In this document: positions 1 to 4,666 of the stretch, in pieces
Layout: each line of letters starts with the position of its first letter
How positions within the stretch are numbered: position 1 is the first letter of the stretch
Source: Rhodobacterales bacterium
GTDB lineage: Bacteria > Pseudomonadota > Alphaproteobacteria > Rhodobacterales > Rhodobacteraceae
Reading direction: 5' to 3'
Assembly (NCBI GenBank): GCA_025357355.1
Contig: JANXPK010000685.1
Coordinates: 1 to 8,102, forward strand
DNA: 8,102 bases
Notes under the pieces: generated by a model
The model's input: the letters and a program-made list of their open reading frames with translations, nothing else
The model's database searches: none
What the model was told of the DNA's origin: nothing
Made by a program: the position numbers and the translations under genes

Positions 1-195
1 CTGGAAACCGCGCCCCGCGTTGTCGAGGTACCGGATGATCTGAGCCGGGCCCTGCAAGCCGTTGGTCTGCTTGCAATTTTTGAGGCGAGTGCGCCATCGA
101 GGCGCAAGGAATGGGTGCGGCAGGTGATGGAAGCGAAGGCGGCGGAGACGCGGGCGAGGCGGGTGGAGAAGGTGGTCGTGGAGCTGCTTGGGTAG
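1..195 (+). CDS. YdeI/OmpD-associated family protein, C-terminal fragment
   Basis: Reading frame 1 is open from the left edge to a TAG at 193-195 and gives the last 64 residues of a protein whose start lies outside the window. The fragment contains VPDDLSRALQ, an F-E-A-S-A-P-S-R-R-K-E-W segment, and the ending EAKAAETRARRVEKVVVELL. These are the conserved C-terminal features of the YdeI/OmpD-associated (bacteriocin-protection-like) family: a short helical domain with the 'SxRxE' turn followed by an 'AKxxETRxxR' helix. The biochemical role of this family is poorly defined. It is cytoplasmic as far as this fragment shows, with no membrane segment. It converges on the minus-strand gene at 556-1128. 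The family call is by motif recognition and is fairly secure; function is not assigned. Confidence 0.75.
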   Translation: METAPRVVEVPDDLSRALQAVGLLAIFEASAPSRRKEWVRQVMEAKAAETRARRVEKVVVELLG

Positions 196-362
196 GGCCC
201 AGCGCAAGAACGCCCGGATTTCGGACGCTTGCAGGGATCGGTTTTGCGCGATCACTCGGAGCCAAGAGCGCTGCGTGTTCGCGGTGGTGATCGGATTTGA
301 TCAGTCGTCGCGGCGCTGGTTCCGGCATCGGGACGGTGAGGCCAAGCCCTTGAGTTCGCACC

Positions 363-381
363 GTTAATTGGCCTGATTAAC
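363..381. promoter_or_regulatory. Interrupted palindrome GTTAAT-N7-ATTAAC
   Basis: GTTAAT (363-368) and its exact reverse complement ATTAAC (376-381) are separated by seven bases. A 6+7+6 dyad of this kind is the size and shape of a binding site for a dimeric helix-turn-helix regulator. The TTAA cores are nine bases apart, so it does not match the TTAA-N7-TTAA spacing of the alphaproteobacterial cell-cycle regulator CtrA. It sits 13 bp before the phased CTACA repeats. Its regulator and target are unknown, and neither flanking gene starts here. Confidence 0.4.
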
Positions 382-393
382 GAAAGATGAACG

Positions 394-433
394 ACCTACA
401 AACCACCTACATTGCACCTACAATGCCACTACA
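394..433. repeat. Four direct repeats phased at 11 bp (ACCTACA type)
   Basis: The heptamer ACCTACA occurs exactly at 394-400, 405-411 and 416-422. A degenerate fourth copy, CACTACA, sits at 427-433. The shared CTACA core therefore starts at 396, 407, 418 and 429, exactly 11 bp apart, with four-base spacers that vary in sequence (AACC, TTGC, ATGC). Variable spacers between conserved heptamers argue against simple tandem duplication. The 7+4 geometry is known for tandem half-sites of OmpR/PhoB-family response regulators such as the pho box. The regulator is unknown; the link is by geometry only, not by matching consensus. Confidence 0.5.
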
Positions 434-555
434 CTTTGTGCGAGGTTTTCGGCGCCCATTTTGCGTTAACCAAAAACTGCGAATCGGGGGTGAGGGCTGG
501 CAATGTTCGGCCAGCTTCAGCGACGGGTTGAATGTGGACGCACGCAACCTGCCGG

Positions 556-1128
556 TCAGGCAGGGCTTGCGACGGGTTCATAGCGCAGGGCGACGGCACC
601 CGAAGCGAACTCTGTGCGGCTCACCAGCCGCAAGTCGATGGGCTTTGACAGCCCCGCGAAAAGTGTCGGCCCGTGACCGGCCAGCCTGGGCTGCACCATG
701 AACTCGTATTCATCGATCAATCCCATCGCGGCCAAGGCCGTCGGCAGCGTGACACCCGCAACGTACAGCCCCTTGCCCGGCTGTTGCCTTAGGTGTCGCA
801 CCGTCTGTTCCAGAAGATCGCCACACACGATGTCTGCATTCCAGTCGGCCTGGGTCAGCGTGTTGGACACGACGTATTTCTTGGCGGCGTTGATCGCCAG
901 GGCGAAAGGCTCCATCCATTCGGCCATCCCCGCGGGCCTTGCGCCGGGCTGAGCCAGCGGTCGCCAGGCGGCCTCCATCATCTCGTAGACAATCCGGCCG
1001 AAAATCAGGGCATCGGCCCGGGCGAGAGTCTCGGTTGCATGGCGATGCAAGTCCGCGTCCGGGATCATGGCGCGATGATCGCAGCATCCGTCGAGGGTAA
1101 CGTTGATGGAATACCGAAGGGGTCGCAT
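556..1128 (-). CDS. Dihydrofolate reductase family (RibD C-terminal domain) protein
   Basis: The 190-residue protein is a single RibD-C/DHFR-like domain, an NADPH-binding Rossmann-type fold that acts in the cytoplasm. It starts MRPLRYSINVTLDG (first strand and the LDG turn typical of the family). It continues with ALIFGRIVYEMM around residues 40-51, KKYVVSNTL at 83-91 (core strand), YVAGVTLPTALAAMGLIDE at 122-140 (the dinucleotide-binding G-x-x-x-L helix), and a GHGPTLFAG turn at 151-159 that is diagnostic for the YyaP/YwjB-like group. Length is normal for these stand-alone proteins. The substrate is not known for most members, so true dihydrofolate reductase activity should not be assumed. 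The ATG at 1126-1128 fits the conserved N-terminus, although the Shine-Dalgarno is weak. A gap of 166 nt separates it from yidD upstream, so it may have its own transcript. Confidence 0.9.
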   Translation of the reverse strand: MRPLRYSINVTLDGCCDHRAMIPDADLHRHATETLARADALIFGRIVYEMMEAAWRPLAQPGARPAGMAEWMEPFALAINAAKKYVVSNTLTQADWNADIVCGDLLEQTVRHLRQQPGKGLYVAGVTLPTALAAMGLIDEYEFMVQPRLAGHGPTLFAGLSKPIDLRLVSRTEFASGAVALRYEPVASPA

Positions 1129-1294
1129 CTGGCAATCATGCCACGATCAGGGAATGACTGGAAGCTTATGCTCACAATCGACCCGATGTTGCGGGCGCGG
1201 CTGACGGTGAGGACTTGCCTTGGGCTCCGTCGCGCGGTGCCCATGAACCCGTGAAGGCCCCACAGGAATGACCGCAAACCGAAGCCTGCAACGC

Positions 1295-1555
1295 TCAGGT
1301 CTTCTTCACCCGTTCCTTGTCAAACTCGGCATCCGCCCCCGGGACCGGGTCATAGCCATGGCCGCCCCACGGGTGGCAGCGGCAAAGGCGGTTGGCGGCG
1401 AGGTAGCCGCCCTTGAACGCGCCATGACGCTCCAATGCCTCAAGCGCGTAGACCGAGCAGGTGGGTTGATAGCGGCAATCCATGCCGAACCACGGGCTGA
1501 GAAACAGCCGGTACACCTGAACGGGCAGCGCGAGGATGCGGGCAGCGGGGGTCAT
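1295..1555 (-). CDS. yidD: Membrane protein insertion efficiency factor YidD
   Basis: The 86-residue protein matches the small YidD family, which assists YidC-dependent insertion of inner-membrane proteins and sits on the cytoplasmic face of the membrane. An amphipathic N-terminal helix (residues 5-20, ARILALPVQVYRLFLS) is followed by the family signature: CRYQPTCSVYALEAL at 27-41 and RLCRCHPWGGHGYDPVP at 56-72. All the signature cysteines are present (27, 33, 58, 60). The Lys/Glu-rich tail after residue 73 is typical and variable. The ATG lies 8 nt after the rnpA stop, and AAGG in the end of rnpA can serve as ribosome binding site, so it is co-transcribed and probably translationally coupled with rnpA. 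The gene that normally follows, yidC, is not here. Confidence 0.95.
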   Translation of the reverse strand: MTPAARILALPVQVYRLFLSPWFGMDCRYQPTCSVYALEALERHGAFKGGYLAANRLCRCHPWGGHGYDPVPGADAEFDKERVKKT

Positions 1556-1563
1556 GTGCGACC

Positions 1564-1992
1564 TTAGGGTTTGGCGCGGTGAACGGAGGCCAGGGCAGAT
1601 GTAAGGTCGGCGACCAGGTCTGTGAAGGGGCGCGACACCGTGGCCTGTGGCCGCGCGACGAGAACATAGTCCCAGCCGGGGCGGGCAAGGCTGGTCAGCA
1701 CAGCGCGGGCCACAGCGCGCAGGCGGCGTTTGGCCCGGTTGCGCAGGACGGCATTGCCGATCTTCTTGGAGGCGGTAAAGCCGACACGCGTGGGCTGATC
1801 ATCGCTGCGGTCGCGAGCCTGCAGCATGAAGCCGGGGGTGCCTTGACGGCGCGCCGAGGCGGCCTTGAGGAAATCAGGGCGATGGCGCAGAGTTTCGAGC
1901 CTGCGAACAGGCGGGACAAAATGCGAAACCGCCGAGGGCGTTTCGGACAGTTCGGCGGTATCGCCCTTGTCCGGTGCCTGCGGCGGTGTCAT
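1564..1992 (-). CDS. rnpA: Ribonuclease P protein component
   Basis: This is the basic protein subunit (142 residues) of RNase P, which partners the catalytic M1-type RNA to remove 5' leaders from pre-tRNAs. The conserved region begins at LETLRHRPDF (residues 32-41) and carries the central strand FMLQAR (55-60) that contacts the leader. The diagnostic helix GFTASKKIGNAVLRNRAKRR (71-90) includes the RNR motif (84-86), which binds the RNA subunit. About 28 residues precede the conserved fold; this Pro/Glu-rich extension is longer than in E. coli and looks disordered. A later start cannot be excluded, but the ATG at 1990-1992 has a good AAGAGG Shine-Dalgarno (1998-2003) at 5-nt spacing. It lies 38 nt downstream of rpmH, behind a hairpin, and 8 nt before yidD. 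Confidence 0.95.
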   Translation of the reverse strand: MTPPQAPDKGDTAELSETPSAVSHFVPPVRRLETLRHRPDFLKAASARRQGTPGFMLQARDRSDDQPTRVGFTASKKIGNAVLRNRAKRRLRAVARAVLTSLARPGWDYVLVARPQATVSRPFTDLVADLTSALASVHRAKP

Positions 1993-2005
1993 GCGAGCCT
2001 CTTTA

Positions 2006-2025
2006 TCTGGCCCAAACGGGCCAGA
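2006..2025 (-). promoter_or_regulatory. rpmH-rnpA intergenic hairpin
   Basis: TCTGGCCC (2006-2013) and GGGCCAGA (2018-2025) are perfect reverse complements around a four-base loop, giving an 8-bp GC-rich stem inside the 38-nt gap between rpmH and rnpA. In the transcript it ends two bases before the AAGAGG ribosome binding site of rnpA and is not followed by a U-run, so it is not a standard intrinsic terminator. It could attenuate read-through, stabilise the rpmH mRNA 3' end, or mask the rnpA ribosome binding site. Any of these would help explain how far more L34 than RnpA is made from one transcript, as is known for this operon in other bacteria. Confidence 0.6.
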
Positions 2026-2030
2026 ACAGA

Positions 2031-2165
2031 TCAGGCCGACAGCTTCTTGCGGCCGCGGGCGCGGCGGGCGTTCAGGACCAGACGGCCGCCCTTGGTCGCC
2101 ATGCGGGCGCGAAAACCGTGGCGGCGGGCGCGAACCAGGTTCGAGGGTTGAAAGGTGCGCTTCAT
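2031..2165 (-). CDS. rpmH: 50S ribosomal protein L34
   Basis: The 44-residue product begins MKRTFQPSNLVRARRHGFRA and ends RGRKKLSA. This matches bacterial ribosomal protein L34 end to end in length, basic composition and the KRTFQPS start. L34 is a small protein of the large subunit that packs against 23S rRNA. The open frame continues 32 codons further upstream, but the ATG at 2163-2165 is fixed by the family N-terminus and by a GGAG Shine-Dalgarno at 2172-2175 (6-nt spacing). It is the first gene of rpmH-rnpA-yidD and has a good promoter upstream at 2233-2261. Confidence 0.97.
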   Translation of the reverse strand: MKRTFQPSNLVRARRHGFRARMATKGGRLVLNARRARGRKKLSA

Positions 2166-2232
2166 CGCGGTCTCCATCAGACTGACCCGGCGAACCTTGA
2201 CGGATTCGAAGGGCGGTAAACTTGAAGCCCGT

Positions 2233-2261
2233 CCTTTACGCAGGCTCTGGTGACAAGTCAA
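2233..2261 (-). promoter_or_regulatory. Predicted sigma-70 promoter of rpmH-rnpA-yidD
   Basis: On the minus strand TTGACT (2256-2261) matches the -35 consensus at five of six positions. It is followed after exactly 17 bases by TAAAGG (2233-2238) as the -10 box. Alphaproteobacterial housekeeping promoters typically keep the TTGAC and tolerate a poor -10. The start site would fall near 2226, leaving a leader of about 60 nt before rpmH. Confidence 0.6.
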
Positions 2262-2510
2262 CGCAGAGCGGACACAAATCTTTCAGGAATTGGGGCCAGG
2301 ATGTGCCGTTGACGGGTCGACCTATCGGAATTGCGCGCGGCGTTGCGACCTGCAAGGACCAAGAATGCCGCCGGCGGGAGTATTTGGCAAAGACCAATCG
2401 GGAGCGTCACCTTTTTGCCCCACGCCTGAAAGGCGACAATCAAGGTCGCGTGAAGGTGCTGGCGCAGAGCGGCGTTCAAGGCCAAGTTGCAGCATGTATT
2501 TGGGAAGACC
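2262..2510. other. Divergent intergenic region upstream of TVP38 gene
   Basis: With the rpmH leader (2166-2261) this forms a 345-nt divergent gap. It should contain the promoter of the rightward three-gene operon, but I see no strong match. A TTGACG at 2309-2314 lacks a convincing -10 at the right distance. A short CGCCT-GAA-AGGCG hairpin at 2423-2435 has no T-run. No small gene or RNA is recognised. Confidence 0.5.
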
Positions 2511-3242
2511 ATGACCGATCCTGCCCCTGACCCCCAAACGAGCCGCTGGCTGCTCCGATTGCCGATCATCGCCATTCTTGCCGCGGCGCTGATCGGTCTG
2601 ATCTATTTCCGACACATGCTGAGCTTCAGGAACCTGGAGCTTTATCGGCAGGATCTGCTGGCGCTGCGCGATGCGCATTATCTGCTGACCAGCCTGGCCT
2701 TCGTGGTCTTCTATGCGCTGGTCGTGATCATTTCGGTGCCGGGTGCCATCGTGCTGACCCTGTCGGGTGGCTTTCTGTTCGGGTTCTTTCCGGGCATCGT
2801 TTACAATGTGGTCGCGGCAACCCTGGGGGCGGTGACGGTGTTTCTGGCGGCACGCACCGGGTTCGGCCATGAGATGGCCGAGCGGATCGAGGCGCGGGGC
2901 GGGGCGGTGGCGCGGTTGCAAGCGGCGCTGAAGGAGAACCAGTGGTCGGTGCTGCTGACCATGCGGCTGATCCCGGTGATGCCGTTCTTCATCGCCAATC
3001 TGGTGCCGGCCTTTGTGGGGGTCCGGTTCACCGCCTTTGCGATCACCACCTTTTTCGGCATCATTCCGGCCGACCTGATCTATACCTCGATCGGGGCGGG
3101 GTTGGGCGATGTGTTCGCGCGCGGCGAGGTGCCGCATCTGGATATCCTGCTCAAGCCGGAATTTGCCTTGCCGCTGGCCGGGTTGGTGGTGCTGGCGATG
3201 CTGCCGCTGATGATCAAGTATTTCGGCCGCAGCAGGGGCTGA
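2511..3242 (+). CDS. TVP38/TMEM64 (VTT domain) family membrane protein
   Basis: This 243-residue inner-membrane protein belongs to the TVP38/TMEM64 (SNARE-associated/VTT, DedA-related) family. Residues 13-33 form the first membrane helix. The VTT core runs from about 62 to 200 and contains SVPGAIVLTLSGGFLFG (75-91), the G/A-rich helix 93-114, and RLIPVMPFFIANLVPAFVGV (152-171) with the conserved Arg, paired Pro and Asn. The GIIPADLIYTSIGAGLG segment (183-199) and a last helix (219-237) end the protein. Some relatives move lipids between leaflets or affect proton-coupled transport, but the substrate here is unknown. I chose ATG 2511, preceded by GGGAAG; a TTG at 2487 would add eight residues. 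Its stop is one base before the flavoprotein ATG, so the two are co-translated. Confidence 0.88.
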   Translation: MTDPAPDPQTSRWLLRLPIIAILAAALIGLIYFRHMLSFRNLELYRQDLLALRDAHYLLTSLAFVVFYALVVIISVPGAIVLTLSGGFLFGFFPGIVYNVVAATLGAVTVFLAARTGFGHEMAERIEARGGAVARLQAALKENQWSVLLTMRLIPVMPFFIANLVPAFVGVRFTAFAITTFFGIIPADLIYTSIGAGLGDVFARGEVPHLDILLKPEFALPLAGLVVLAMLPLMIKYFGRSRG

Positions 3243-3243
3243 G

Positions 3244-4653
3244 ATGGCACGGATCACGACCGACCTGTGTGTGATCGGGGCAGGTTCGGGCGGGCTGACG
3301 CTGGCCGCGGGGGCGGTGCAGATGGGTGCGCGGGTCGTGCTGGTCGAGGGCGGGCAGATGGGGGGCGATTGCCTCAACAGCGGTTGCGTGCCGTCCAAGG
3401 CGCTGCTGGCGGCGGCCAAGGCGGTGCAGGCGATGCGCGACGGTGCGGGGTTTGGCGTGGCGCCGGTGGAACCGCAGGCCGACTTTGCGGCGGTCCAGGA
3501 CCACGTTGCGCGGACGATTGCCGCCATTGCGCCGCAGGACAGTCAGGCGCGGTTCGAGGGGCTGGGGGTACGGGTGGTCCGGGCCTGGGGGCGGTTTCTG
3601 TCGCCTGCGGAGTTGCAGGCAGGCGAGGATGTGATCGTGGCCCGACGCTTTGTCATCGCCACCGGGTCGCGCCCCCGAATTCCGGATATTCCGGGGTTGG
3701 CTGCGGTGGAATACCTGACCAACGAGACGATCTTTGCCTTGCGCCAGCGGCCAGAGCATCTGGTCATTCTGGGTGGCGGTCCGGTCGGGATCGAACTGGC
3801 GCAGGCGCATCGGCGGTTGGGGGCGCAAGTGACGGTGATCGCGCGCAGTCGGTTGTTGCGCCGGGATGATCCGGAGGCGGTGGCGGTGGTTCAGGCACGC
3901 CTGGAGGCCGAAGGGGTGACGGTGCTGGAGGGCGCAGCCGTTGATCGCGTCGCGGGTGCGGTCACGGTGACGCTGGCGAACGGTCGCGCCGTGACGGGCA
4001 GTCATCTGTTGCTGGCTACCGGGCGGGAGCCGACCCTGGAGCCGCTGAACCTGACTGCGGCTGGGGTGAAGGCTGGGGCAACCGGGGTCGAGGTGGATGC
4101 CAGTCTGCGGACGTCGAACCGGCGCATCTATGCGGTTGGCGATGTCACGAGTGAACGGCAATTTACCCATGTTGCGGCCTATCAGGCGGGTGTGGTGTTG
4201 CGGCAGGTGGTTCTGGGCCTGCCTTCACGGGCGCGTGGCGATCACCTGCCTTGGGTGACCTATACCGACCCGGAACTGGCACAGATCGGCCTGACCGAGG
4301 CTGATGCAAAGGCGCGGCACGGCAGGGCGCTGACCGTGGTGCGGGTCGCGTGCGAGGACAACGACCGCGCCATCACCGAAGGCAGGACGGAAGGCTTTCT
4401 CAAGGTCATGGTCGTGGCCGGGCGTCCGGTCGGGGTGACGATGGTTGGCCACGGCGCGGGCGAGGTGATTGGCCTATGGGCGTTGGTTTTGAGCCAGGGG
4501 CTGAAGATGAGTGCGGTGGCAAACATGGTCGCCCCCTATCCCACCATCGGTGAATTATCCAAACGTGCTGCGGGAACCTATTTTTCCCCAAAACTGTTTG
4601 ATAGCCCTATGCTCAAACGCGTGGTGCGGTTGGTTCAGGCGTGGGTGCCTTAG
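3244..4653 (+). CDS. MerA-like FAD-dependent pyridine nucleotide-disulfide oxidoreductase
   Basis: The 469-residue protein is a class I flavoprotein disulfide reductase. In order it has the FAD-binding VIGAGSGG (10-17), the redox-active disulfide GGDCLNSGCVPSK (40-52, Cys43 and Cys48), ATGSRPRIPDIPG (139-151), the pyridine-nucleotide site LGGGPVGIEL (176-185), the second FAD site YAVGD (296-300), and the C-terminal dimerisation domain from about 335. After the second Rossmann strand it reads ARSRLL rather than an acidic end, which resembles mercuric reductase and suggests NADPH use. At the catalytic His-x4-Glu dyad it has Tyr432 with Glu437, again like MerA and unlike lipoamide dehydrogenase or glutathione reductase. 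It lacks both the N-terminal HMA domain and the C-terminal Cys pair needed to receive mercury, so mercuric reduction is unlikely. Its electron acceptor is unknown. It is cytoplasmic and translated together with the VTT protein upstream. Confidence 0.9.
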   Translation: MARITTDLCVIGAGSGGLTLAAGAVQMGARVVLVEGGQMGGDCLNSGCVPSKALLAAAKAVQAMRDGAGFGVAPVEPQADFAAVQDHVARTIAAIAPQDSQARFEGLGVRVVRAWGRFLSPAELQAGEDVIVARRFVIATGSRPRIPDIPGLAAVEYLTNETIFALRQRPEHLVILGGGPVGIELAQAHRRLGAQVTVIARSRLLRRDDPEAVAVVQARLEAEGVTVLEGAAVDRVAGAVTVTLANGRAVTGSHLLLATGREPTLEPLNLTAAGVKAGATGVEVDASLRTSNRRIYAVGDVTSERQFTHVAAYQAGVVLRQVVLGLPSRARGDHLPWVTYTDPELAQIGLTEADAKARHGRALTVVRVACEDNDRAITEGRTEGFLKVMVVAGRPVGVTMVGHGAGEVIGLWALVLSQGLKMSAVANMVAPYPTIGELSKRAAGTYFSPKLFDSPMLKRVVRLVQAWVP

Positions 4654-4666
4654 GAGGTTGAGTTTG
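4652..4666 (+). promoter_or_regulatory. Perfect Shine-Dalgarno deciding a TTG start
   Basis: AGGAGG (4652-4657) overlaps the TAG stop (4651-4653) of the flavoprotein gene and lies six bases before an in-frame TTG at 4664-4666. No ATG or GTG in this frame has such a site while also keeping the first membrane helix. The overlap of stop codon and ribosome binding site points to translational coupling between flavoprotein and kinase. Confidence 0.75.

Larger units (their letters stand above)
196..555. other. Convergent intergenic gap with operator-like elements
   Basis: These 360 bases lie between the 3' ends of two convergent genes. I find no convincing gene in them. The left half (196-360) is GC-rich and featureless apart from short GATC-containing dyads. 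The right half (about 360-480) is visibly richer in A/T and contains a perfect interrupted dyad at 363-381, four phased CTACA cores at 396-433, and a GTTAAC palindrome at 465-470. A 104-codon frame starting at 387 runs antisense into the next gene and does not look coding. I see no hairpin followed by a T-run that would serve as a bidirectional terminator. Confidence 0.6.

Noticed and set aside
364..380. CtrA binding site
   Set aside because: The TTAA cores are nine bases apart rather than seven, and no cell-cycle gene starts nearby.
387..701. 104-codon plus-strand frame beginning in the convergent gap
   Set aside because: Weak ribosome binding site, composition unlike a protein, and its second half is antisense to the well-supported DHFR-like gene; the start region is better read as phased repeats.
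2423..2435. CGCCT-GAA-AGGCG hairpin upstream of the TVP38-family gene
   Set aside because: Only five base pairs with no T-run on either strand; not supported as a terminator.
2487..2510. TTG start adding eight residues to the TVP38-family protein
   Set aside because: The added residues are not part of the family N-terminus, and the ATG at 2511 has its own GGGAAG; still possible, but less likely.
2322..3527. 401-codon minus-strand frame (and similar long ones at 3214-4170 and 5183-6043)
   Set aside because: These are antisense to clearly recognised proteins, rich in Arg/His/Gln/Pro as expected from GC-rich shadow frames, and show no family motif.
4511..4663. Long form of the histidine kinase from ATG 4511
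   Set aside because: It would overlap the flavoprotein gene by over 140 bases with no sensible protein sequence, while TTG 4664 has a perfect Shine-Dalgarno.
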